64,000 nt of DNA, taken from Enterococcus sp. RIT-PI-f. Lineage in GTDB: Bacteria > Bacillota > Bacilli > Lactobacillales > Enterococcaceae. Below are positions 56,166 to 64,000 of the stretch, one piece after another. The notes under the pieces are model-generated. The model did no database searches. It had not been told where the DNA came from and worked only from the letters and a program-made list of their open reading frames with translations. Numbering within the stretch: position 1 is the stretch's first letter; each line of letters starts with the position of its first letter. Both the position numbers and the translations under genes were made by a program. Where the stretch lies: positions 186,001 through 250,000 of the forward strand of contig NZ_LHOX01000018.1 in assembly GCF_001297065.1 (NCBI RefSeq). Reading direction: 5' to 3'.

Positions 56166-58187
56166 GTGAAAATCAAGCGTTTTTTTATTTATTTTTCCAC
56201 ACTTATCATTATGGCTTTTATGGTATGGACATTAATAAATTCCCCTGATCAGTTATCTTTCGCTACTTATCCTTTTATTTATGTAAAGAATGCGGATTCA
56301 AATGCATTAGATAAACAAGCAGTTAACGATTCCTTGGATGAATTCTCTAGAGAAAATAATTTGGTTATTGTCAAACGCATTGTGCAACCAACTAAGGAAG
56401 GGCAGCGATTTGTCTATCAAAAATTCGGCGCAGGCGATCTTCCTAGAGGGTTTCCTGAAGCACCGAATAATATTCAAGGGATCAGTAGTGTATTTGGACA
56501 ATATTTAGTAATTCAAGGTGAATTAGAAGAACAGCGATTAGCGAATCAATTTTATAATTTTGGCTATCAAGTAGAAATTTTTGAAAAAGAATCTGTGATT
56601 AGTATTGTAGTTGCATTTTTGGCAGGATCTTCTTTATCAGTATTACTGATCTTAGTTTTTACTTTTACAGCATTAACATTGGTTTTACGCATAAAGGATT
56701 TACGCTTTGCAGGTATTCGCTTGATATCTGGAGAAACGATTTGGTCGATTATTTTTCGTAGCCTTCGATCAGACTTTGTTGATATGATTGGCGCTTTACT
56801 ATCCTGTATATTATTAGGATGGGGAATATTAGTCATGCAAGGAATTTCACAGGATCGGATTTTGCTACTTCTTTTTGCGGGACAATCCTTATATATAGTG
56901 CTTCTGGTATTCATTTCAATCATTTTGAGCGGGATTTATTTCTTTAATCTAAAAAGCATGAATCTGATTAGCATCATTAAAGGAAAATTACCACTTCATC
57001 GACTCGTAGGCATCATTTTATTCTGTCAATTTTTAGCGATGATCGTCATTGGTTGGGGGACTAGTCGGATTCCATTGCTGATTAATACATATCAAGAGCA
57101 ACAAAGCGCAACAAAAAAATGGGATCCTCATGAAGACTTAGTAAATATTTCTTTTAATGTTGGTAAAGAAATCAATAGTATGGAAGCATTTGATGAAGAA
57201 GCAAAGCTATGGTACCCTTTCGTGCGAGATGAAATAGAACATCAAAATGCGCTTTTAGTGAATCATAATTTATTAAATTATATATTCAGTGATGTTGATC
57301 CTCAAGGAAATCGATTAACTGATTACGTACCTTTAGGCAATACTCTTTTTGTCACACCTAATTATTTGAATGAACAAAATATTTCAGTAGACGATATACT
57401 GTACACACAGTTGGAAGATTTAGAGCAAGGTCAATTTGTTTTATTAATGCCCGAGAAATTGAAAGAGCATAGTGATGAGTACCGAAAAATGTATGAAAGC
57501 CATATGGAAATGTACGGGTTGGATAGTGGCGAGGAAAATGCTGAAATACTATTCGATTTTTCTGCTGTGGTTGGATACGTACCAAATAATCAATTAAGGT
57601 TCATTTATAACCATACGTCCATCTCATCAAAGCAATTTCTTTTAGATCCTATTATAGTGATTGTGACCCCAGCATCTTTAGGAAACACGTTTTCGTCTAG
57701 ATTGTTTTGGATGGACATGATCAGCGATTACTTTTATCTTTCAGGCTTTGACAAAACTGTAAGTAAGCTGAAAGAAATGGACTTATATTCCTCAGTCTCA
57801 ACTGTTTCGAATAGTCGTCAAATGTATTATGAACAGTACAGCAAACTACGTATGGAATTATTGACACTTATAGCTAGTACTGTTATTGGTGTTGCTACCT
57901 CTGTTCTCTTGTTTAATTCTATGAATCTTCTTTATTTTGAAGAATTTAGACGGGATATTTTTATTAAACGATTATCTGGATTACGATTTTTGGCGCTTCA
58001 TCAAAACTATCTAATCACGCAGTTGACCGTGATCTTTCTTGGATTTTGCCTGATTGTTTTTATCACCAAAAGTCTATGGACCAGTATAGCAGCATGCCTT
58101 TTTTTTGTAATCAATGGGCTACTGATTCTTTATCGTCAGATGAAATCTGAAAATAAACTGGCAATATCAGTTTTGAAAGGAAAATAA
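56166..58187 (+). CDS. Bacteriocin-associated integral membrane protein (DUF1430)
   Basis: A 673-residue membrane protein of the type that accompanies lactococcin 972-like genes. A hydrophobic segment near residues 8-26 precedes a first extracellular domain; helices cluster at about 140-290; a large extracellular domain spans about 310-550; and the last helices lie at 560-665. This resembles an MacB/FtsX-type permease layout. With the adjacent ATPase it probably forms a transporter for immunity or export; which of these is not settled. The GTG start has AAAGGAG. The ATPase gene begins one base after its stop. Confidence 0.9.
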   Translation: MKIKRFFIYFSTLIIMAFMVWTLINSPDQLSFATYPFIYVKNADSNALDKQAVNDSLDEFSRENNLVIVKRIVQPTKEGQRFVYQKFGAGDLPRGFPEAPNNIQGISSVFGQYLVIQGELEEQRLANQFYNFGYQVEIFEKESVISIVVAFLAGSSLSVLLILVFTFTALTLVLRIKDLRFAGIRLISGETIWSIIFRSLRSDFVDMIGALLSCILLGWGILVMQGISQDRILLLLFAGQSLYIVLLVFISIILSGIYFFNLKSMNLISIIKGKLPLHRLVGIILFCQFLAMIVIGWGTSRIPLLINTYQEQQSATKKWDPHEDLVNISFNVGKEINSMEAFDEEAKLWYPFVRDEIEHQNALLVNHNLLNYIFSDVDPQGNRLTDYVPLGNTLFVTPNYLNEQNISVDDILYTQLEDLEQGQFVLLMPEKLKEHSDEYRKMYESHMEMYGLDSGEENAEILFDFSAVVGYVPNNQLRFIYNHTSISSKQFLLDPIIVIVTPASLGNTFSSRLFWMDMISDYFYLSGFDKTVSKLKEMDLYSSVSTVSNSRQMYYEQYSKLRMELLTLIASTVIGVATSVLLFNSMNLLYFEEFRRDIFIKRLSGLRFLALHQNYLITQLTVIFLGFCLIVFITKSLWTSIAACLFFVINGLLILYRQMKSENKLAISVLKGK

Positions 58188-58188
58188 G

Positions 58189-58833
58189 ATGATCAAGATT
58201 GAAAACTTAAACAAAAAGTTCGAGAACCGTTACTTATTTTCGAAAACGAATGTAACCTTTGAAAACGGAAAAGTATATGCTTTGATTGGTCCCAGTGGAA
58301 GCGGAAAGACCACATTATTAAATATTTTGGCACAGCTTGAACCATACGATGATGGGAAAATCGTTTATCATGATCAGCCGCTAGAGAAAATAAAAAGTCA
58401 TATCTATTTTCGTAATGAATTGGGGTATCTCTTCCAAAATTTTGGGTTGCTAGAGAGCCAATCTATTAAAGAAAATTTAGATTTAGGGTTGATTGCAAAG
58501 AAATTAAAGAAATCAGAGAAGATTGCGTTAGAAAAAGAAGTATTGGAAATGGTGCATTTAGATTATCTTGAATTAGGCCAAAAAATATATACATTATCTG
58601 GTGGAGAAGCGCAACGTGTCGCACTTGCGAAAACAATTCTTAAAAATCCTTCATTGATTTTAGCAGATGAACCAACTGCGGCACTTGATCCAGTTACTTC
58701 AGAAGAAATCATGTCGATCTTGCTTTCATTGAGAAATGAAAGTCGTGTGATTATTATCGCTACCCATAATCAAAGTATTTGGGAGAGAGCAGATAAAGTC
58801 ATTCCAATAAATACGATTGCGAATATTGATTAG
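58189..58833 (+). CDS. ABC transporter ATP-binding protein, lactococcin 972 group
   Basis: A 214-residue ATPase. Walker A is GPSGSGKTTLLN, the Q-loop is YLFQNFGLL, the signature is LSGGEAQRVALAK and Walker B is LILADEPTAALD. It is of the LolD/MacB-like class and would energise the DUF1430 membrane protein encoded directly upstream. Spacing of one base implies cotranslation. Confidence 0.93.
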   Translation: MIKIENLNKKFENRYLFSKTNVTFENGKVYALIGPSGSGKTTLLNILAQLEPYDDGKIVYHDQPLEKIKSHIYFRNELGYLFQNFGLLESQSIKENLDLGLIAKKLKKSEKIALEKEVLEMVHLDYLELGQKIYTLSGGEAQRVALAKTILKNPSLILADEPTAALDPVTSEEIMSILLSLRNESRVIIIATHNQSIWERADKVIPINTIANID

Positions 58834-58886
58834 GTAATTATTTCGCTACCACTGACTTGGAAGTGGACAAAAAAATGGCAAGTTGA

Positions 58887-59054
58887 TCGTCTTGCAATAA
58901 AAAAGTTGAAGAAGAGGGAATAAATGAAAATAAAATCGTTGAGTCGATTATTCAGTCAGATGTACCCGAAATTGTTGGGAAATCTGAGAAGATAATTAAG
59001 TATGATACTTTAGCGATGTTGTCAAACAATGTTTATGACGCGCTTTCTTTTTGA
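58887..59054 (+). pseudogene. Degraded paralogue of the following exported-protein gene
   Basis: A 55-codon open stretch without a start codon encodes VESIIQSD followed by SEKIIKYDTLAML. This aligns with VETIIQSE and EKIEKINHYGLLAVL in the intact gene at 59086-59730 (its residues about 144-170), and the DNA under the first block is also closely similar. Upstream homology is lost and a stop precedes the frame. It looks like the remnant of a tandem copy. Confidence 0.65.
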
Positions 59055-59085
59055 GCTTCTAAATAGTAGGTGAAAGGATAAATTT

Positions 59086-59730
59086 ATGAAAAGAATATAT
59101 TTTTTTGTAGGAGTATTATCTACAATAATTATATGTTTAGCTTTAGTGATTAATCCTCGAGATATTTCTGCATCAGAAAAAGTAAGACTAAATTTAGAAA
59201 AACTTGATCAATCTATTCAAGACCAAATAGAGAACCATACACTTTTATCACTGAGTTCTAATCCCTATGATTATATTGCGGAAAATGAATATTATGATGC
59301 AATTATAGAATTAGGTGTAGCTGCGCTCTGTGAACTAGAAAATAGTCTAGTCAGCTCAGATGAAAATGGTCTTGTTCAGTATATAATTTCTATTGCCATT
59401 GAGGATATCAGTCACACAAATGTCAATGAAATTTTAGGAAATGAAGATTTTGGGTGGGAAGATGCGCATGAATTTACAACTGAGTGGTTAGAGATAAAAG
59501 ATACTGTTACAGAAAATGTTGAAACGATTATTCAATCTGAACTCCTTAATGATGAAGAAAAAATAGAAAAGATCAATCATTATGGTCTTTTAGCAGTTCT
59601 GGCAATTGAATCATATGTCAATACAGCGGAAGGTAGACAGAGTAGCTTCCTCAAAGCAGGTCTTAAGCATGTTGTCGAATCATATAACCTAGATGAAAAG
59701 GAAATAGAACTTGTTTATGAACTTTTCTAA
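59086..59730 (+). CDS. Exported protein of unknown function, candidate immunity factor
   Basis: A 214-residue protein with an N-terminal hydrophobic signal or anchor (residues 5-24, possible cleavage after ISA) and an acidic, helix-rich remainder with no cysteine. I do not recognise the family. It is the fourth gene in line after the bacteriocin ABC genes, and a broken tandem copy precedes it, a pattern seen with self-protection or accessory genes. The ribosome site is GAAAGGA. A terminator follows. Confidence 0.75.
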   Translation: MKRIYFFVGVLSTIIICLALVINPRDISASEKVRLNLEKLDQSIQDQIENHTLLSLSSNPYDYIAENEYYDAIIELGVAALCELENSLVSSDENGLVQYIISIAIEDISHTNVNEILGNEDFGWEDAHEFTTEWLEIKDTVTENVETIIQSELLNDEEKIEKINHYGLLAVLAIESYVNTAEGRQSSFLKAGLKHVVESYNLDEKEIELVYELF

Positions 59731-59771
59731 AACCAAATAGTAGGGACTGTCACATAAGTCCTGAATATAAT

Positions 59772-59815
59772 AAGCCAGAAATGACAGAAAAATCATTCAT
59801 TTCTGGCTTTTTTTT
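59772..59815 (+). terminator. Rho-independent terminator after the exported-protein gene
   Basis: A perfect 12-bp stem AAGCCAGAAATG/CATTTCTGGCTT is followed by T residues. Confidence 0.9.
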
Positions 59816-60174
59816 GGTGAAATAAAAGAAGCCCATGCAGTGAAATAGATTTCCCAAGGAACTTCCCTTACATTATATAAGGTTGATGAACTGTTGAAAC
59901 AAAAGGAAAGGCGCTTGGATGAATTTGAAAAGAGGTTGACGTTACCATGGCAGAGGTTGTTTCTTTGATAATTCTACCATATGTGTTTTCAGCTAAAATG
60001 ATTTGAAAATGACTGATTGAATAATTAGCAACTAACGACATATTTTTTAGAATATTTATATTTTAATGTAATTAGATGTGTATGTAACTAAAAATCAATT
60101 TTTGTCAGGGTGTATTAGAAATTAAATGATATTTATCTAATAGACATCATCAGCAGTTGAGAGAGATGAGGTTA

Positions 60175-60213
60175 TCCTAACTGTATAAATTTCAGTTTTA
60201 GTAACAGTTAGGA
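60175..60213. promoter_or_regulatory. Inverted repeat with TTAGGA motif upstream of the second ABC module
   Basis: TCCTAACTGT (60175-60184) and ACAGTTAGGA (60204-60213) are perfectly complementary over 10 bases with a 19-base spacer. The right arm shares CAGTTAGGAC with the site beyond the response-regulator gene. Confidence 0.5.
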
Positions 60214-60394
60214 CGTAAAAAGGCACTATTAGATAGAAATCATCTGTTTTGTCACAAGATAGAATATACTGTGAGCATTAGGTTGATTGAATCACTTGGT
60301 AAAGGATTTGATCTCACATGAAAGTTCAGTGAGCAAAAAATCACTGTTGCAGTAAATTGGTAAAGAATAATGTATTTAATGGAGGAAGCAGCAT

Positions 60395-60703
60395 ATGATA
60401 AATTGTCGAATACTAATAGCGTGTCTCGCAACCTCATTTTCCTCAACTGGGGTAATTTTGGTCGTTAGTTTATTGAACTTATTGTTTAGTCATAGACAGG
60501 TTGGGTATTACTCATCGTATTTTGGTTTCCTAATCTTTGAGATTAGTGACAAGAATCTGCAATGGGATTTGTATATGTCGTTTGGACTGAATTTTGAACG
60601 GCTGTATGTCTTCTTTTTGACAATGCTGATCATCGCCATGTTTTACTATATGCTTACAATGATTTATTTGACATTAAACAAGTCAAAGGGCAATCAAATG
60701 TAA
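60395..60703 (+). CDS. Small membrane protein, 102 residues
   Basis: Two predicted membrane helices (about residues 7-29 and 70-92) flank a short extracellular loop. No family is recognised. The ATG follows TGGAGGAAG. It precedes the second ABC module by 185 bases and may belong to the same function; an immunity or accessory role is a guess from context. Confidence 0.7.
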   Translation: MINCRILIACLATSFSSTGVILVVSLLNLLFSHRQVGYYSSYFGFLIFEISDKNLQWDLYMSFGLNFERLYVFFLTMLIIAMFYYMLTMIYLTLNKSKGNQM

Positions 60704-60888
60704 CAGAGAGTGATCAATGTGCCAAACAGGCATGTTTTCTATTTTTAAAGGGAATTATTTTGGTTGGAGAATTCTACTGGCTTTTGAACAATATGGCATA
60801 CTGGCTATGGACGTATAACAGGGGCACGAATATCTAACACGCATTGTTCAATTGAAAGTCTATATTCGTATATTTTAGGAGGCGTTTC

Positions 60889-61698
60889 ATGTCAATTCGA
60901 AAATTTCGCTATAAAAACAAATACTTAGCAGCAAGTATGATCTTACTTACTGTATCGATGTTGATTTCTTGGATTTTTGCCAGCAACTTTTTTGAGATTC
61001 TGACAATGGATTACACTGCTCCGGATCTTGACCAGTCAGTTCCGAAAAGCATTATCCAAAAAAGCTTACTAGGATCTATCTTAACATGGGAAAACTTTGT
61101 CGATTCTTCTATGTATCACATAATTGATTTTTTACCGGTTTTGGTGGTATTGCCCATGTTAGGATTTTTTGACGAGTTTCAGTTGTATCATGCTTACGGA
61201 AGATCGCGAATACAACATTTTTTCAAATATCAAGTACAAACAATTTCCATTTATTCCGTTATCTCAGCCTGCGCACTTTGTTTGGCTTTGACGTGTCTTT
61301 ATAGTATAGCAGGATTATTCGTGGTTCGATCGATTGATGATATTGGCGACTATGCTTCCATATTACCTGCCAACTTTTACCAGTCTTCTCCATTTCTCTT
61401 CTTTTTATTTATGATCTGGACTATATATTTCGTTTCATTTTTTGTTCTCAACTTTTTAGCAGGAACATTCGTCATTTTTTGTCACCGTAAATGGCAAGTC
61501 TTAATATTAACGATGTTCATTTGTTTTGGTTCAGGAATTCTATCCAATATCGCAAGCTTTCCAGCACTGAATTATTACGGTACATATTTAGCATTTAATA
61601 CGGAATTAACAACGCTTCAAGCGTTTACACCAATTTTCATTTTTATGATGCTGGCGTGTGTCATCTTATTTATTTTAAGACGTCGGGAAGTAAAATAG
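60889..61698 (+). CDS. ABC transporter permease-like membrane protein (first of two)
   Basis: A 269-residue protein with about six membrane helices, separated by a short extracellular loop after the first helix (residues 35-70). No conserved motif identifies a substrate. It has a GGAGGC ribosome site and is followed after 18 bases by a second membrane protein and then by an ATPase, so it most probably is one half of an ABC-2 type permease pair. The product may export or expel a peptide. Confidence 0.78.
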   Translation: MSIRKFRYKNKYLAASMILLTVSMLISWIFASNFFEILTMDYTAPDLDQSVPKSIIQKSLLGSILTWENFVDSSMYHIIDFLPVLVVLPMLGFFDEFQLYHAYGRSRIQHFFKYQVQTISIYSVISACALCLALTCLYSIAGLFVVRSIDDIGDYASILPANFYQSSPFLFFLFMIWTIYFVSFFVLNFLAGTFVIFCHRKWQVLILTMFICFGSGILSNIASFPALNYYGTYLAFNTELTTLQAFTPIFIFMMLACVILFILRRREVK

Positions 61699-61716
61699 CG
61701 TTATTCGGAGGTCGAT

Positions 61717-62439
61717 ATGAAGGGATATCAAAAATTCTGTTTCCTGTTTTTAACAGCAGTGTTGCTTGCTAGCGTCAGTTATGTCTATGTCAGCAATAAC
61801 TTGTTTCAGTACAGTATGGCAACAAATAGTCAGCTATATAAAGAATATTTTGTGCATAAACTGTTTATCTTTCCCGATTATACTCGGTTAGATTATATGG
61901 AAGGAAAGAATGTTTTTGATTTAATGCCATTTTATTTCTTTCTGCTTTCAGCTATTGTCGTTGGGGCACTTTCTTTTTTGAGCAGAGGAAAGGTATACTT
62001 TCAATATTATGCCGCTCGTTTAAAAACAAGTCGAAGATTGTTTAGCAGAATGATGCAGAAAGGAACATATGACCTAGTTGTTTTCTCTTTCAGTTATCAC
62101 ATGGCTATTATCTGTTTGATTGTTTTCAATACATTTAATTATCAGGAAGATAGCCAAACCTTTTTATTGCAAATGGTCCTATTATTGATCATCCATACAC
62201 TTTTCCTGTTGGCACTGTATCGGTTCCTGTTTTTTGTTTATTTGATGTTGGATGATGTGGGGTTTGTCCTCATGCTAGTGGGTGTATTGGCTATCATTTT
62301 TATGATCAATCTGACATTTCCCAGTCTATCTATTATTTTCATTTGGCATGATTTGCATTGGGTGATAAGTATCATTTTTAGTGGCATCATCTTACTCTTA
62401 ACACAGTTCATGACAATATTTATGCCTTTTCATTTGTAA
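61717..62439 (+). CDS. ABC transporter permease-like membrane protein (second of two)
   Basis: A 240-residue protein with a first helix at residues 7-26, an extracellular loop, and five further helices from about residue 65. The layout mirrors the previous gene, suggesting diverged paired permeases. CGGAGG precedes the ATG. It is followed after 24 bases by the ATPase gene. Confidence 0.78.
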   Translation: MKGYQKFCFLFLTAVLLASVSYVYVSNNLFQYSMATNSQLYKEYFVHKLFIFPDYTRLDYMEGKNVFDLMPFYFFLLSAIVVGALSFLSRGKVYFQYYAARLKTSRRLFSRMMQKGTYDLVVFSFSYHMAIICLIVFNTFNYQEDSQTFLLQMVLLLIIHTLFLLALYRFLFFVYLMLDDVGFVLMLVGVLAIIFMINLTFPSLSIIFIWHDLHWVISIIFSGIILLLTQFMTIFMPFHL

Positions 62440-62463
62440 ACTCAACGAAAGAAGTGATCAACA

Positions 62464-63096
62464 ATGAGAATCAAGCTGAAAAATGTAACGATTAAAATAA
62501 AAAGTCAAAGTATATTAGATGATGTGAATATGCTGATTGGCGCAAAAGAGTGTATTGGGTTGATTGGACACAATGGGTCTGGGAAATCTGTACTTCTGAA
62601 AGCAATTTGCGGGTTTATGCCGTTTTCCGGAAGAATCAATGTCATGGGAAAAGATGTCATAGCTGGAAAACAATTTATTATTGATAGTGGCATTATGATC
62701 GAACAACCAGACATGATTGGGTATCTAACAGCACTTGAAAATTTACAGCTATTGGCTGACTTGATAAAGGAAGTTTCCACGAAACAGTTGGAAGAAGTCC
62801 TTGTCCAGGTTGGTTTAGTAGATTGCAAAGGGAAAAAAGTCAAATATTTTTCTTTGGGGATGAAACAAAGACTGAGGATCGCGCAAGCGTTAATGGAAGA
62901 TCCCGCGATTTTGATTTTGGACGAACCTTTCAACGGGTTGGATAAAAGAGGTGTTGCTGAAATATCAGAATTGTTGCAAGAGTTAAAAATACAAGGGAAG
63001 ACAATTCTTTTAACAAGCCACGATGAGCGGCAAATTGATGCGCTTTGTGATCGTGTCTATGAAATTGAAGGAGGACACCTATATTGCGTAAGTTGA
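62464..63096 (+). CDS. ABC transporter ATP-binding protein
   Basis: A 210-residue ATPase of the CcmA/BcrA/DrrA type. Walker A is GHNGSGKSVLL, the signature is the variant FSLGMKQR, and Walker B is ILILDEPFNGLD. Such ATPases usually pair with ABC-2 permeases for antibiotic or bacteriocin efflux. It overlaps the lipoprotein gene by 13 bases, which links the four genes in one operon. Confidence 0.92.
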   Translation: MRIKLKNVTIKIKSQSILDDVNMLIGAKECIGLIGHNGSGKSVLLKAICGFMPFSGRINVMGKDVIAGKQFIIDSGIMIEQPDMIGYLTALENLQLLADLIKEVSTKQLEEVLVQVGLVDCKGKKVKYFSLGMKQRLRIAQALMEDPAILILDEPFNGLDKRGVAEISELLQELKIQGKTILLTSHDERQIDALCDRVYEIEGGHLYCVS

Positions 63097-63620
63097 AATG
63101 TGCTTATATAGCCATAGGTTGCTTACTGCTGACAGGTTGTGGCAGTCTGGCCCCTGATGTACAAGAAGAATCGGTCAGTGAAAGTCAACGGCAAGCAGCG
63201 ATTGAGGAAGAAAATCAGGCAATGGAACATAGGGTGGTTTTTGATATTCAAGCGGCTGATTTAGATCGGAAATTAGCAGATTCGAGCGTTTTTGTTCTTG
63301 TTCCCGACGGTGTAGAAGCAGATGATGGCTTTATTACAGTGGATTATGCGGCTGGAGAAGAGAGTAGAAATCTATACTTTTCTGCCATTATGATTCAAAT
63401 CAACGAAAGCTATAGAAATTTTGGTGAAAAGAAACAGCTGATCGATGAAGTAATGACGGCCCTTTTCAAGGCACTTGGCGTCGAGTTTGATTACTCAGAT
63501 TTTGAAAAAAAACTTGAAAGTCGGGAAGTCAACATTGATTACGGTGAACAAATTCATGTTGAAATTACACAAAATACGGATGATATTAGGAATGTTCAGT
63601 TGATCATAAAACCCAATTAA
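63084..63620 (+). CDS. Lipoprotein encoded with the ABC module
   Basis: A 178-residue protein with a type II signal peptide ending in the lipobox LLTGC (cysteine 19), so it should be tethered outside the membrane. The acidic, Ser/Glu-rich linker is followed by a mixed domain I do not recognise. The TTG start has GAAGGAGG 10 bases upstream and overlaps the ATPase gene. A surface lipoprotein with an ABC pair is the layout of several lantibiotic immunity systems (LanI with LanFEG), an analogy only. Confidence 0.85.
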   Translation: MRKLKCAYIAIGCLLLTGCGSLAPDVQEESVSESQRQAAIEEENQAMEHRVVFDIQAADLDRKLADSSVFVLVPDGVEADDGFITVDYAAGEESRNLYFSAIMIQINESYRNFGEKKQLIDEVMTALFKALGVEFDYSDFEKKLESREVNIDYGEQIHVEITQNTDDIRNVQLIIKPN

Positions 63621-63659
63621 CTTTCATATGAGGGAACTGAAATAGTCTGCTAAATACAA

Positions 63660-63690
63660 AGAACCTGCCAATCAATCGGCAGGTTCTTCT
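63660..63690. terminator. Bidirectional terminator
   Basis: A 10-bp stem AGAACCTGCC/GGCAGGTTCT with an 8-base loop and TCTT after it lies between the lipoprotein gene and a convergent gene. Confidence 0.75.
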
Positions 63691-63706
63691 CATCTACGCT
63701 AAATTT

Positions 63707-64000
63707 TCAGCTCTTAGATTTTTCCTTCCAGCTCAATGTGATCAGACTGGCACAGATAAACCCGCCGCCAAAAAGCAAATACAACCACAAATAAGGTGAA
63801 TCACTTCCAGCAATCTCCAATACGCCGTTCAATAGACACCATGTGATGAAGCAGGCCAAACCCGAATGATAGAGATTCGATGAAAGCCGCAGCTGTTTGT
63901 TGCTGAATAGTCGACCAATCAGCCACCAGATCAGGCCTGCACCAGCCATGATCAGCCAAGCGTAGCGCAGCGAGGCGGAGCTGACGCCGTGACTAAAGTG
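63707..64000 (-). CDS. Membrane protein, truncated by the right window edge
   Basis: The frame is open on the minus strand from the right edge to a stop at 63707. The last 98 residues contain about three hydrophobic helices, with the sequence continuing in frame upstream of the ATG at 63949 (RYAWLIMAGAGLIWW), so that ATG is probably internal. No family is recognised. Base composition returns to that of the core genes, suggesting the accessory region ends here. Confidence 0.6.
   Translation of the reverse strand, partial: HFSHGVSSASLRYAWLIMAGAGLIWWLIGRLFSNKQLRLSSNLYHSGLACFITWCLLNGVLEIAGSDSPYLWLYLLFGGGFICASLITLSWKEKSKS

Larger units (their letters stand above)
59731..60394 (+). other. Intergenic region with terminator and possible gene remnants
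   Basis: About 660 A+T-rich bases. It begins with GGACT...AGTCC inverted words (59747-59765) and a strong terminator. A short open stretch at 59849-59970, rich in charged residues (KVDELLKQKERRLDEF), has no start and may be a fragment of a mobile-element or other gene. A 10-bp inverted repeat containing the TTAGGA motif lies at 60175-60213. The rest shows nothing I recognise. Confidence 0.45.

Noticed and set aside
59747-59765. GGACTGTCACATAAGTCC resembling the terminal words of some insertion sequences
   Set aside because: No second end, no transposase and no target duplication could be found, so a mobile element is not claimed.
60252-60446. A 64-codon minus-strand frame in the gap before the second ABC module
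   Set aside because: No ribosome site or domain; it overlaps the start of the plus-strand small membrane protein gene.
1-64000. tRNA, rRNA, CRISPR arrays or a replication origin
   Set aside because: No cloverleaf-like clusters, rRNA segments, regularly spaced identical repeats or DnaA-box clusters were noticed on either strand; a dedicated scan would be more sensitive.

Overview
The window reads as a low-to-mid G+C Gram-positive chromosome of the Lactobacillales, most probably an Enterococcus (an inference from gene content, Spx/MecA synteny and protein sequence, not a species identification). The presence of a complete glycogen operon is more in keeping with a species such as E. casseliflavus or E. 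gallinarum than with E. faecalis, but this is only a guess. No rRNA, tRNA, CRISPR array, complete insertion sequence or origin was seen.

Positions 1-5780 hold pyruvate formate-lyase (cut by the left edge), its activating enzyme, a manganese-dependent pyrophosphatase, a DUF1803-like protein and two small unknown genes. Positions 5935-14147 are a glycogen operon, glgB-glgC-glgD-glgA-glgP, with overlapping genes and a hairpin before glgP. Positions 14237-26343 are mixed core genes: an unknown disordered protein, a UPF0316 protein, a cation-efflux carrier, elongation factor P, a CLC-F type fluoride exporter, a large secreted serine hydrolase with SH3-like repeats, a TrmN6-like methyltransferase with a GIY-YIG protein, an acyltransferase, and anmK with a lone PTS IIC gene. 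Positions 26604-36772 hold sbcD-sbcC, a SWIM/SNF2 helicase, a HAD phosphatase and a homodimeric-type ABC exporter.

Positions 37472-47022 are the Firmicutes proteostasis and alarmone neighbourhood: spx, mecA, coiA, pepF, spxH (yjbH), a CYTH protein, relQ, nadK, rluD and mgtE. Spx and its proteolytic controllers (MecA, SpxH) lie together. An AraC regulator diverges from a heterodimeric ABC exporter pair (47076-51576).

From about 51640 to 63650 the DNA is visibly more A+T rich and looks acquired. It holds a lactococcin 972-type bacteriocin gene with its DUF1430 membrane protein and ABC ATPase, an Agr/ComD-like histidine kinase and LytTR response regulator transcribed away from it, a 77-residue secreted peptide, two small membrane proteins, an exported protein with a degraded tandem paralogue, and a second ABC module (two permeases, ATPase, lipoprotein). 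A short motif, TTAGGA, recurs in the intergenic DNA. It occurs as two direct-repeat pairs with a 21-bp period, the geometry expected for a LytTR regulator, ahead of the bacteriocin gene and of a small membrane protein, and as single copies ahead of the secreted peptide and the second ABC module. The inferred picture is a peptide- or density-responsive bacteriocin island with its own regulator, export and self-protection genes. The regulatory link and the immunity roles are predictions.
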